Assembly (NCBI GenBank): GCA_934646005.1
Contig: CAKUED010000015.1
Location: 1-64,000, forward strand
Direction of reading: 5' to 3'
Origin: an uncultured Oscillospiraceae bacterium
GTDB lineage: Bacteria; Bacillota; Clostridia; Oscillospirales; Oscillospiraceae
DNA: 64,000 nt
Below are positions 50,440 through 58,705 of this stretch, in pieces. The notes below the pieces were generated by a model. It saw only the letters and a program-made list of their open reading frames with translations. It was not told where the DNA came from and did no database searches. Position numbers and translations under genes: made by a program. Each line of letters opens with the position of its first letter. Position 1 is the first letter of the stretch.

Positions 50440-51738
50440 ATGAAAAAAGCTACCGTTCTGCGCCTCGCGGCAATGATCCTGGCACTGTGCATACTCTTTG
50501 CGATTAGCGCGTGCACTGCCAAGACTGCGACTGAGACCCCCAGCAGCAACAGCGCCTCCAGCAACAACGCAAATACCACAGATACCTCTGCGGCATCTAC
50601 CGGCGACTCCGCCGCAGCTTCCGACACATACAAGATCGGCGCATTTCTCTGCCTCAGCGGCGGCAATGCTGCGTTCGGTCTGGAAGCGCGCGACGCGATC
50701 CAGATGGCGGTCGATATGATCAACGCCGAGGGCGGCTTCAACGGTCAGACGGTCGAGTTCATCGCCTATGACTCTCTGACTTCGCCTGAGGAAGCAGTCA
50801 AGATCGTCAATAAAATGATCACTGAGGATAAGATCAACGCCTGTATCGGCTCGATCATCTCCAGCGAGGTTCTGGCAGCTGGTCCATTCCTGAACGAGGC
50901 AAAGATTGTCACGGTCGGTCTCGGCACATCCCCGTCCTGGATGGAGGAGGACTGGCCCTACATCTTCCGCGCATCCATGAACAGCGCGTTCGGTATGGGC
51001 ATTGAGGCAGATATGCTCGTGAAGCTCGGACTGACGGATCGTATTGCCTGCTTCTACAGTCAGGATGACTCCGCGCTGTCCACACTGGCATCTTTTAAGT
51101 CGGAATGCGCCAACCGCGGAATCACCATCGTCGCCGAGGAGACACACGACGCGGGCGATACCGACTATTCCGCACAGATCGCCAACATCATTGCTGCTGA
51201 CCCGCAGTGCGTCTGGTTTGCGACTGACGGTCAGGTCACGCCGCTGTTTGTCAAGCAGCTCCGCCAGTATGGCTATACCGGCATCGTCATGGATAAGGAG
51301 GCATTCGCCAACTCCATGGTCGAGATCGCCGGCGAGGCGGCTTCCAACAACCTCATGTGGGCAAACCCCTACGTCACCTACAAGAGCATCGATGATTGCG
51401 ACATTCCCGTGATGAAGGACTTCCTTCAGCTCTATTCCGATAAGTACGGTCAGCTTCCGCAGACCGAGTGTGCTTACCGCGGCTGGGATTCCATCAAGGT
51501 CCTCTGGGAGGCGGCAAAGGCCTCCGGCAGCAATGACGCAGACGCCATGCGCAACGCGATCGGCACGCTGAAGTATGAGGGGCTTGGCGGTCAGATCGAC
51601 TTTACAGTTGGTGACCGTGAAGGCTACCATGCGTTCAACTCCTTCTTCCGCGCGGGCGGCAAAGACCTGCTGTTCTCGAGCTGGCTGGAGAACGGCGGCT
51701 ATGACGCCTATAAGACGGAGACCGGCAACGAATTTTAA
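50440..51738 (+). CDS. livK: Liv-type ABC transporter substrate-binding lipoprotein
   Basis: The 432-residue protein has a lipoprotein signal ending AISAC (Cys25), a Ser/Asn/Thr-rich linker, and a type I periplasmic-binding fold of the Leu/Ile/Val family (YKIGAFLCLSGGNAAFGLEA, INAEGGFNGQTVEFIAYDS). It captures the substrate outside the cell for the LivHMGF importer that follows. Family ligands include branched-chain amino acids, amides and aromatic acids, so the symbol denotes family, not ligand. GAGGAGG precedes the ATG. A small stem-loop ATTGATTT/AAATCAAT (50380-50403) lies in the 105-base gap before it. Confidence 0.9.
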   Translation: MKKATVLRLAAMILALCILFAISACTAKTATETPSSNSASSNNANTTDTSAASTGDSAAASDTYKIGAFLCLSGGNAAFGLEARDAIQMAVDMINAEGGFNGQTVEFIAYDSLTSPEEAVKIVNKMITEDKINACIGSIISSEVLAAGPFLNEAKIVTVGLGTSPSWMEEDWPYIFRASMNSAFGMGIEADMLVKLGLTDRIACFYSQDDSALSTLASFKSECANRGITIVAEETHDAGDTDYSAQIANIIAADPQCVWFATDGQVTPLFVKQLRQYGYTGIVMDKEAFANSMVEIAGEAASNNLMWANPYVTYKSIDDCDIPVMKDFLQLYSDKYGQLPQTECAYRGWDSIKVLWEAAKASGSNDADAMRNAIGTLKYEGLGGQIDFTVGDREGYHAFNSFFRAGGKDLLFSSWLENGGYDAYKTETGNEF

Positions 51739-51752
51739 CTTTTGATGCAGCA

Positions 51753-51780
51753 GGGGGATGTTGCAGCCGCAGCATCCCCC
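51753..51780 (+). promoter_or_regulatory. Intercistronic hairpin after livK
   Basis: GGGGGATG and CATCCCCC, extended by TGC/GCA across a one-base mismatch, form a stable stem 14 bases after the livK stop. There is no T tract, so it probably protects the upstream mRNA and raises binding-protein output relative to the permease genes. Confidence 0.6.
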
Positions 51781-51817
51781 AAAGCTGTATGTCTGCCTGA
51801 ATGTGAGGAGAAAAAAC

Positions 51818-52699
51818 ATGGACAAATTCCTACAGCTGCTGATCCCGGGGATCGTACTGGGGTGCACCTACGGTCTGCTGGCGCTCAGCTGCAGCATTAT
51901 CTACAAGGCGTCTGGTCTGATGAGCTTCATGCAGGGCGATGTGCTGACGCTCGGCGCGTTTCTGGGGCTGACGTTTTACAGCTTTTTGGGCATTCCGTTT
52001 TTGCCGTCACTGCTGCTGACGACCGCGATCGCCTTCGGCTTTGGCATTCTGCTGGAAAAGGGCGTCATCCGCGTCATGCTCAATCGGCACGTCACGGCGG
52101 CGTATATCGTCCTTTCTACCATTGCAATTTCTTACATCATCCAGAACGGCTCCCAGATCGCTTGGGGTACGATCCCACTGTATTTTCCATCGATCTTCAA
52201 TGTGATGACGGTCAAGATACTGGGCGTGAACATCCAGCCGGAGGCGATTCTTTGTGTGATCGTCAGCGTGATCTGTATGGCTCTGATGCATCTATTTATG
52301 ACGAAAACGCGCTTCGGCACTGCCATGCGCGCCGCCGCCATGGACGCCAAAGCCGCCGAATCCTGCGGCATCGACGTCTCTTTGAGTACCGGCGTGACGT
52401 GGGGGCTTTCCGCAGCGCTTGCCGCCGTAGCCGGTATGCTGATCGGTCCGATCTACGGCGTATATACCACACTCGGCGCAACACTTGGGCGCAAGGGCTT
52501 TTCCAGCGCCGTCATTGGCGGCTATGGTAATATGTACGGCGCAATCGTCGGTGGCATTTTCCTCGGTGTAGTTGAAAACTGCGTGGCGGGTTATATCTCG
52601 TCGAATTACCGTAATCTCATTGCGTATATCATACTGATCGTATTCCTGTTCCTGCGACCGACCGGTATTTTCAATGAAAAAGCCATTCAGGATGTGTAA
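51818..52699 (+). CDS. livH: Branched-chain amino acid-type ABC transporter permease LivH
   Basis: The 293-residue membrane protein has the LivH pattern: the N-terminal PGIVLGCTYGLLALSCSIIY, GDVLTLGAF, and the cytoplasmic coupling loop with AMRAAAMDAKAAESCGID, followed by GFSSAVIGGYGNMYGAIVGG. It forms the membrane channel with LivM. ATG at 51818 has GAGGAG seven bases upstream; the longer opening at 51758 covers the intercistronic hairpin and is rejected. Confidence 0.93.
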   Translation: MDKFLQLLIPGIVLGCTYGLLALSCSIIYKASGLMSFMQGDVLTLGAFLGLTFYSFLGIPFLPSLLLTTAIAFGFGILLEKGVIRVMLNRHVTAAYIVLSTIAISYIIQNGSQIAWGTIPLYFPSIFNVMTVKILGVNIQPEAILCVIVSVICMALMHLFMTKTRFGTAMRAAAMDAKAAESCGIDVSLSTGVTWGLSAALAAVAGMLIGPIYGVYTTLGATLGRKGFSSAVIGGYGNMYGAIVGGIFLGVVENCVAGYISSNYRNLIAYIILIVFLFLRPTGIFNEKAIQDV

Positions 52700-52713
52700 G
52701 GGGGAGAGTCAAA

Positions 52714-53700
52714 TTGCTGAAACAGAAAAAGAGCTTTACACAGCTTGGGCTGCTTGCGGTGATCGCGGCGATTTTGCCCCTTATCATGCTCGCTTTCGGC
52801 TATAGCTATGGCGTGCTGCTGTGCTGCTTGATCGAGATCTATATCATTGCCGTGTCGGGGCTGGACGTATGCTTCGGCTACAGCGGGCAGATATCCATCG
52901 GTCACGTTGCGTTTTATGCCATCGGGGCATACACCTCCGGCATCGTTACCAACAACCTCAGTCTGCCGCCCATTTTGAGCATGATCCTTGGCGCAATTTT
53001 GGCGGCGCTGGTCGGGATGCTGCTGGCATATCCGGCATCCAAGCTGGTGTTTCACTTTCTGGCGCTGGCGACGATTGCCTTTGGCGAGATCATCTATCAG
53101 CTCATTGCACATTCCCCCGGCGAGATCACCGGCAACCTGCGCGGCATGACGAGCACCTATGTAAGCCTGTTTGGCTTTGAACTGGATACCAATCTGCGTT
53201 TCTATTTTTTTGGCTTGGTCTGTATGCTCCTGTTCTTGTTGGCAAAGGTGTTTCTGGTGGATTCCAAGGTCGGGCGCGCATTCATCGCTGTGCGTGAAAA
53301 TACCCACGCCGCAGAGGGCATGGGCATCAATGTGCGCAAGTATAAGGTGCTGGCATTTGCTATCAGCGCGTTTTTTACCGGCTTTGCCGGTGCAATGTAT
53401 ATGCACCTCGTGCGTTACATCAGTCCCGATACTTTTGTGCAGAAGCAGTCCATCATGTTCATCACCATGCTGCTGTTTGGCGGCACGGCGTCACTGCTTG
53501 GACCGATCATCGGCGTGGTCACCATCACAGGGCTCACGGAGGTGCTGCGTAGCTTCCAGGATTATCAGATGCTGATCTATGGTATTTTGATGCTTGCGGT
53601 CATAGTGGCGCTGCCCGGCGGCATTTACGGCGCGGTGCGCGACCTTGCTGCAAAATTACGCGCAAAACGGACGGGAGGGAAGAGCCATGCTGAAAGCTGA
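52714..53700 (+). CDS. livM: Branched-chain amino acid-type ABC transporter permease LivM
   Basis: The 328-residue permease has the LivM features YSGQISIGHVAFYAIGAY, the coupling loop FIAVRENTHAAEGMGINV and MLLFGGTASLLGPIIG. The start is TTG at 52714, seven bases after GGGGGAG. Its end overlaps livG by 14 bases, so translation is coupled. Confidence 0.93.
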   Translation: MLKQKKSFTQLGLLAVIAAILPLIMLAFGYSYGVLLCCLIEIYIIAVSGLDVCFGYSGQISIGHVAFYAIGAYTSGIVTNNLSLPPILSMILGAILAALVGMLLAYPASKLVFHFLALATIAFGEIIYQLIAHSPGEITGNLRGMTSTYVSLFGFELDTNLRFYFFGLVCMLLFLLAKVFLVDSKVGRAFIAVRENTHAAEGMGINVRKYKVLAFAISAFFTGFAGAMYMHLVRYISPDTFVQKQSIMFITMLLFGGTASLLGPIIGVVTITGLTEVLRSFQDYQMLIYGILMLAVIVALPGGIYGAVRDLAAKLRAKRTGGKSHAES

Positions 53701-54445
53701 ACACGTCACCATAAAGTTTGGCGGTCTTACGGCGGTCAATGACGTCAGCGTGGAATTGGAGGAACGAAAGATATACGGTTTGATCGGTCCGAACGGCGCA
53801 GGTAAGACCACATTCTTTAACTGTATCAGCGGCGTTTATACGCCGAATACCGGCACAGTCGTTTTTGACGGAAAGCATCTGGAGGGCAAGAAGCCGCACG
53901 AGGTCAACGAGGCGGGCATCGCCCGTACCTATCAGGTCATCAACCTGTTTCGCAGTATGTCTGTGATCGATAATGTGCGCGTCGGTATGCACACCCAGCT
54001 CAAGAGCGGATTTTTTAGTTCCATGCTGCATCTGCCGAAGGAACGCGCCGAAGAGCGCGCGGCGCTCCGCGAAGCATATGAATGGCTGGAATTTGTCGGA
54101 CTGAAGGAAAAGGCAGACTGGGCGGCAGGTAATCTGTCTTATGGTGAGCAGCGGCTGCTGGAAATCGTGCGCGGTCTTGCCAGCCGCCCCCGGCTGATCC
54201 TGCTGGATGAACCTGCCGCCGGTATGAACTCTACGGAAAAGGTGGAGCTGGACGCGCTGCTGAAGGAGATCCTGGCGCGTGGTGTCGGCATTTTGATGGT
54301 GGAGCACGATATGAAGCTGATGATGGGGATCTGCGATTATATTTTTGTGCTCAATCAGGGGCGGCTGCTCTCACAGGGCACGCCGGAGCAGATCCAGCAA
54401 GACCCTGATGTGATCAGCGCATATCTGGGAGGTGACGAGACATGA
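53687..54445 (+). CDS. livG: Branched-chain amino acid-type ABC transporter ATPase LivG
   Basis: The 252-residue ATPase has Walker A GPNGAGKTT, the LivG-specific ARTYQVINLFRSMSVIDNV segment, signature LSYGEQR, Walker B LILLDEPAAGMN and the switch histidine in VEHDMKLMM. With LivF it powers import. ATG at 53687 follows GGGAGGG, inside the end of livM. Its stop overlaps livF as ATGA. Confidence 0.95.
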   Translation: MLKAEHVTIKFGGLTAVNDVSVELEERKIYGLIGPNGAGKTTFFNCISGVYTPNTGTVVFDGKHLEGKKPHEVNEAGIARTYQVINLFRSMSVIDNVRVGMHTQLKSGFFSSMLHLPKERAEERAALREAYEWLEFVGLKEKADWAAGNLSYGEQRLLEIVRGLASRPRLILLDEPAAGMNSTEKVELDALLKEILARGVGILMVEHDMKLMMGICDYIFVLNQGRLLSQGTPEQIQQDPDVISAYLGGDET

Positions 54446-55164
54446 AACCGTTGCTTGAGGTACACGATCTGCACTATTATTACGGCAATATCCATTCGGT
54501 CAAGGGCGTTAGCCTTTATGTGAACGAGGGCGAGATCGTTACGCTGATCGGCGCAAACGGCGCGGGAAAGACCACAACGCTGCAAACGATCTCAGGCCTT
54601 ACAAACCCGGTGGGCGTCCATGGCGAGATTTTGTTTGACGGGCAGCCGATCCAGAAGAAAAAGGGCAATAAGATCGTTGCTCTGGGACTGATGCAGGTGC
54701 TTGAGGGACGCCATGTATTCCCCAAGCTGACGGTGGAAGAAAACCTCTTTACGGGCGCATATCTGCGCAGAGACACCAAAAACATCAAAGAGGACCTGAA
54801 AAATGTTTACCGGCAGTTTCCTCGGCTGGAGGAGCGGCGCAGACAGCTTGCCGGCACACTTTCCGGCGGCGAGCAGCAGATGCTCGCTATCGGACGTGCA
54901 CTTATCAACCGCCCGCGTATGATCCTCATGGACGAGCCGTCACTGGGGCTGGCGCCGCTGATCGTTAAGGAGATCTTTGAGTCAATCCGTGACATCAGTC
55001 GCCAGGGCACAACGATCCTGTTTGTGGAGCAGAACTCCAAGATCGCGCTGGCAACGGCACAGCGCGGCTATGTGCTGCAAACGGGTGAGATCATTCTGCA
55101 CGACACCTGCGAAAACCTGCTTGGAAACGAGGACGTTCAAAAAGCGTATCTTGGCGTGAGCTGA
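54442..55164 (+). CDS. livF: Branched-chain amino acid-type ABC transporter ATPase LivF
   Basis: The 240-residue ATPase has Walker A GANGAGKTT, GRHVFPKLTVEENL, signature LSGGEQQML, Walker B MILMDEPSLGLAP and the end LFVEQNSKIALATA. In the last segment the usual switch histidine position is EQN, as is typical of LivF. It closes the importer operon and is followed by a strong palindromic terminator. Confidence 0.95.
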   Translation: MKPLLEVHDLHYYYGNIHSVKGVSLYVNEGEIVTLIGANGAGKTTTLQTISGLTNPVGVHGEILFDGQPIQKKKGNKIVALGLMQVLEGRHVFPKLTVEENLFTGAYLRRDTKNIKEDLKNVYRQFPRLEERRRQLAGTLSGGEQQMLAIGRALINRPRMILMDEPSLGLAPLIVKEIFESIRDISRQGTTILFVEQNSKIALATAQRGYVLQTGEIILHDTCENLLGNEDVQKAYLGVS

Positions 55165-55186
55165 CAGTGGATAAACCCAATATAAT

Positions 55187-55218
55187 CCCCCCGGCGGGCA
55201 GCAGTGCCCGCCGGGGGG
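55187..55218. terminator. Bidirectional terminator-like hairpin
   Basis: A perfect 14-base stem CCCCCCGGCGGGCA/TGCCCGCCGGGGGG with loop GCAG separates livF (plus) from the P-type ATPase gene (minus). T-rich sequence follows on both strands but is not a clean run. Confidence 0.8.
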
Positions 55219-55231
55219 GTGCTTTGCATTT

Positions 55232-57121
55232 TCAGACCTTTGGGGCGTGGCAGCGGATGGCGCGGATGGCGTTCAGGACTGCCAGGACCATGACGCCGAC
55301 GTCGGCGAAGATGGCTGCCCACATATTGGTGATGCCGGCGGCGGTGAGCGCGAGGCAGGCGAACTTTATAATGAGCGAGAACACGATATTCTGCCGGACG
55401 ATGCCGATGCACTTGCGCGAGATGCCGATGGCTTTGGAAATTTGCAGCGGGTCGTCGTCCATGAGCACCACGTCAGCCGCTTCGATGGCGGCGTCTGAGC
55501 CCATCGCGCCCATGGCAATGCCGATGTCGGCTCTTGTGAGCACGGGCGCGTCGTTGATGCCGTCGCCGACGAAGGCGAGCTTATCGTTTTTGCCGCGCTG
55601 CGCCAGCAGCTTTTCGACCTCTTCGACCTTACCTGCCGGGAGCAGCTCGCTGCGCACCTCGTCAACGCCCAGCTCGGACGCGACCTCGTCGGCAACGCGC
55701 CTGGCGTCGCCGGTGAGCATGACGGTCCTCTGCACGCCGCACTTTTTGAGGTGCGCGATGGCTTCCCTGGAATGGGGCTTCACGACGTCCGAGATGACGA
55801 TGTGCCCGGCGTACTGCCCGTCGATCGCCATGTGGATGATCGTGCCGACGCTGTGGCAGTCGCAGTATTCGACGCCCAGCTTTTTCATGAGCTTGGCATT
55901 GCCGGCGGCGACGGCGTGCCCGTCTACCGTGGCGGTGATGCCGTGACCGCTCAGCTCTTCAATATTCGTCACGCGCTCGCGGTCAATTTCGCTGCCATAC
56001 GCCCTTTGCAGGCTCTTGCTGATGGGATGCGAGGAAGCACACTCGGCAAGCGCGGCGTACTCGAGAAGCTGCTGCTCGTCATACGGGCTGTGGTGCACCG
56101 CCGTGACCTCAAACACACCCTGCGTGAGCGTGCCGGTCTTGTCAAAGACGACGATTTTCGCGTCCGCCAGCGCTTCGAGATAGTTAGAACCTTTGATGAG
56201 GATACCCTCGCGGCTCGCGCCGCCGATGCCGGCGAAGAAGCTCAGCGGGATGCTGATAACGAGCGCGCACGGGCAGCTCACAACTAAGAACGTCAGCGCG
56301 CGGTAGATCCAGTCCACCCAGTCGGCGTCCACGCCCGCGAGCATCCGCCCGAGCGGAACGAGGATCGCCAGCGCCAGCGCCGCGAAGCAGACGGCGGGGG
56401 TGTAGATTTTTGCGAAGCGGGAGATGAACGTCTCGGAGCGCGACTTGCGGGAGCTGGCGTTTTCCACGAGGTCGAGAATTTTCGACACCGTGGACTCGCC
56501 GAAGGCTTTCGTCGTGCGGATCTTCAGCACGCCCGACAGGTCAATGCAGCCGCTGACGATCTCGTCGCCCGCCTTCACGTCGCGCGGCAGGCTCTCGCCG
56601 GTGAGCGCGCTGGTGTTGAGGCTTGCCGCGCCCTCGACGATCACGCCGTCCAGCGGGACTTTTTCGCCCGGCTGGACGACGATGATGCTGCCGACTTCGA
56701 TCTCGTCGGGGCTGACCTGCGTGAGCTGACCGTCCTGTTCCATGTTGGCATAGTCCGGGCGGATGTCCATGAGCGCGGAGATGTTCCGGCGGCTCTTGCC
56801 GACGGCGTAGCTCTGGAACAGCTCGCCGATCTGGTAGAACAGCATAACGGCGATGCCTTCGACGTAGTCGCCGCTCTTTGTCCAGATGGCGACGGCGAAC
56901 GCGCCGAGCGTCGCCAGCGCCATGAGGAAGTTTTCATCGAACGGGCGGCCGCTCGCAATGCCGTGCGCCGCCTTTTTCAGAATGTCATAGCCGATGACGG
57001 CGTAAGCCGCCAGATACGCGATGAGCTGGGGGATGCCGGTGATGGGGATGAAGTTCAGGGCGATGAGCATCACCGCCGTGATGAGGATGCGCACGAGCAT
57101 CTTTTTCTGTTTCTTTGTCAT
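55232..57121 (-). CDS. Heavy-metal P1B-type ATPase (Zn/Cd/Pb exporter type)
   Basis: The 629-residue pump has the metal-transport motif SCPCALVIS (about 282-290), phosphorylation site VFDKTGTLTQG (about 325-335), the SSHPIS histidine-proline pair and VGDGINDAPVLTRADIG. A conserved aspartate in the last membrane helix (FADVGVMVLAVLNA) supports a ZntA/CadA-type Zn, Cd or Pb exporter. It lacks an N-terminal metal-binding domain; that domain is encoded separately just upstream. AAGGAG precedes the ATG. It is the second gene of a minus-strand operon. Confidence 0.93.
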   Translation of the reverse strand: MTKKQKKMLVRILITAVMLIALNFIPITGIPQLIAYLAAYAVIGYDILKKAAHGIASGRPFDENFLMALATLGAFAVAIWTKSGDYVEGIAVMLFYQIGELFQSYAVGKSRRNISALMDIRPDYANMEQDGQLTQVSPDEIEVGSIIVVQPGEKVPLDGVIVEGAASLNTSALTGESLPRDVKAGDEIVSGCIDLSGVLKIRTTKAFGESTVSKILDLVENASSRKSRSETFISRFAKIYTPAVCFAALALAILVPLGRMLAGVDADWVDWIYRALTFLVVSCPCALVISIPLSFFAGIGGASREGILIKGSNYLEALADAKIVVFDKTGTLTQGVFEVTAVHHSPYDEQQLLEYAALAECASSHPISKSLQRAYGSEIDRERVTNIEELSGHGITATVDGHAVAAGNAKLMKKLGVEYCDCHSVGTIIHMAIDGQYAGHIVISDVVKPHSREAIAHLKKCGVQRTVMLTGDARRVADEVASELGVDEVRSELLPAGKVEEVEKLLAQRGKNDKLAFVGDGINDAPVLTRADIGIAMGAMGSDAAIEAADVVLMDDDPLQISKAIGISRKCIGIVRQNIVFSLIIKFACLALTAAGITNMWAAIFADVGVMVLAVLNAIRAIRCHAPKV

Positions 57122-57179
57122 AAGAATGACTCCTTCATCAACTCTTTACAAGCAGGAAAAGGCGGTGCTGCCGACAAAA

Positions 57180-57398
57180 TTACAGCTCGATCTCACAATC
57201 CGGCTCTACTTTTTTGCAGGCTTTCAGAACTGCCTTCATCGTCTTTTTCTCGTCCGCGCCCTCGGCGAACTCGACGATCATCTTCTGCGTCATGAAGTTC
57301 ACGGTCGCCGCCGCGACGCCTTCGGTCTTTTTCGCAGCTTCCTCCATCAGGTTCGCGCAGTTGGCGCAGTCCACTTCGATCGCATAGGTCTTTTTCAT
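57180..57398 (-). CDS. Stand-alone heavy-metal-associated (HMA) domain protein
   Basis: A 72-residue ferredoxin-like HMA domain with the metal-binding CANC at residues 11-14 (IEVDCANCANLMEEA). It looks like the N-terminal metal-binding domain of a P1B ATPase expressed as a separate metallochaperone. A GGAGG site lies upstream of the ATG at 57398. It is first in an operon with the pump, 58 bases before it, and divergent from the ArsR-AraC regulator. Confidence 0.93.
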   Translation of the reverse strand: MKKTYAIEVDCANCANLMEEAAKKTEGVAAATVNFMTQKMIVEFAEGADEKKTMKAVLKACKKVEPDCEIEL

Positions 57399-57436
57399 AG
57401 CTGTTACCTCCGGTATTATTTGCGCTGCGTTCCAAA

Positions 57437-57474
57437 ATTAAACGCTTGCTTAATCGTTCTGACCGTAGTATACT
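57437..57474 (+). promoter_or_regulatory. Promoter and probable operator of the metal-response regulator
   Basis: TTGCTT (57446-57451) and TATACT (57469-57474) are 17 bases apart. The -35 overlaps a dyad ATTAA-acgcttgc-TTAAT (57437-57454), a likely site for the ArsR-type regulator encoded downstream and placed to act on both divergent transcripts. Confidence 0.6.
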
Positions 57475-57560
57475 GGCGGCAGATGCAGAAATCAAGCGAT
57501 TTTGGCGCTTGTGTCCGAATGGGCGAACGATATTTCCAAAACGGAGAAGGAGGGAGCGAT

Positions 57561-58298
57561 ATGTCGGAATTTGTCCTGCCGCATCATCACGGTGAGCGGC
57601 GCGACGACGCGGCGCTGCACGCACAGCTTTTGGCGAACGGCGATTTTTCCGCGGCGTCGGATGTGTTCCGGCAGCTCGCCGACCCCACGCGCGTGCGCAT
57701 TTTCTGGCTGCTGAGCCACCGGGAGGAGTGCGTCATCAACATCGCGGCGATGCTGGAAATGTCCAGCCCGGCGGTGTTTCACCACTTGCGGTCGCTGACC
57801 GACAGCGGGCTGCTCGTCAGCCGCCGCGACGGGCGCGAGGTCTACTACAAGGCGGCGGACAGCGAGCTGGGGCGGCTGCTGCACGAGCTGGTGGAGCAGG
57901 TGATGCAGATCGCCTGCCCGGAAAAAACCGTGGATTATCAGGCTTCGCAGGAGGAGCTGATCCGCAACGTACATCATTATTTAGTCGAGCACCTGTCCGA
58001 GCGCGTGACCATCGACGCGCTCTCGCGGCAGTTTCTGATGAACCCGACCACGCTCAAGCAGGTCTTTAAGCGCACCTACGGCGAGACCATCGCCGCACAT
58101 ATAAAGCGCCACCGGCTGGAGGCGGCGGCGGGGCTGCTGCTGCAAACGCAGGACGACATCGCGTCCATCGCGCAGGCGGTGGGCTATGAGAGCCAGAGCC
58201 GTTTTTCCAGCGCCTTCCGCGAGCAGTACGGCGCGCTGCCCACCGAGTACCGCCGCCGGAAGGGACAGATATGCCGTCCGCATGACGTGGACGGATAA
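57561..58298 (+). CDS. ArsR-AraC fusion transcriptional regulator
   Basis: A 245-residue protein with two DNA-binding domains. Residues ~30-110 are an ArsR winged helix (FRQLADPTRVRIFWLLSHRE, MSSPAVFHHLRSLTDSGLLV). Residues ~140-240 are an AraC-type double helix-turn-helix (LSRQFLMNPTTLKQVFKRTY, IASIAQAVGYESQSRFSSAF). Cysteines and a His-rich N-terminus (LPHHHGER) could sense metal. AAGGAGG precedes ATG 57561; the longer open frame from 57021 is antisense to the HMA gene. It is divergent from the HMA-ATPase operon, which it probably controls. Confidence 0.9.
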   Translation: MSEFVLPHHHGERRDDAALHAQLLANGDFSAASDVFRQLADPTRVRIFWLLSHREECVINIAAMLEMSSPAVFHHLRSLTDSGLLVSRRDGREVYYKAADSELGRLLHELVEQVMQIACPEKTVDYQASQEELIRNVHHYLVEHLSERVTIDALSRQFLMNPTTLKQVFKRTYGETIAAHIKRHRLEAAAGLLLQTQDDIASIAQAVGYESQSRFSSAFREQYGALPTEYRRRKGQICRPHDVDG

Positions 58299-58705
58299 CA
58301 AACCCGTCACCGCAAACAAATCGATTCGTTTTGGCGGATCTGACGGCGCGGATTGCAAACTCTGCACGCGCGGCACTTACAATTTTTCTCACGCGGGACG
58401 AAAAAATGCTGAAACGGTGCTGAAAGCCGCTGAAAATGAACAATTTGGGACGGAATATTAACTAAAATTTTAGCCGCAAACTTGTCCAGAATGCACAAAA
58501 AAGAGAAAACCGCAAGATTGTCGTGTAAAGACTACAAATTTTGTATGGAATTTGGGCGCAGAGTATGGCAAGATAGCATCAGGGCGTAAACGGCAAAGCG
58601 CAGGATTGTACCCCTTGGCGCGCGTTTACGGCGGACACGAACAGTGTAGTTCATACCAGTACGGATTTCGGAAATACATTCAATTCTAGGAAAGAAGGTC
58701 ATGTG
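58299..58705. other. Intergenic region with paired repeats upstream of the polyol operon
   Basis: This 407-base gap holds no gene. Visible elements are a 12-base palindrome CTAAAATTTTAG (58462-58473) and inverted words CGTAAACG (58585-58592) and CGTTTACG (58623-58630). The latter resemble separated LacI-family or CRE-like half-sites, or the arms of a leader hairpin. No promoter could be fixed with confidence, although the operon that follows should start here. Confidence 0.4.

Noticed and set aside
43264..55164. Genomic island with integrase or tRNA attachment site
   Set aside because: The region differs in base composition, but no integrase, transposase, tRNA or flanking direct repeat was found at its edges, so only a general suspicion of transfer remains.
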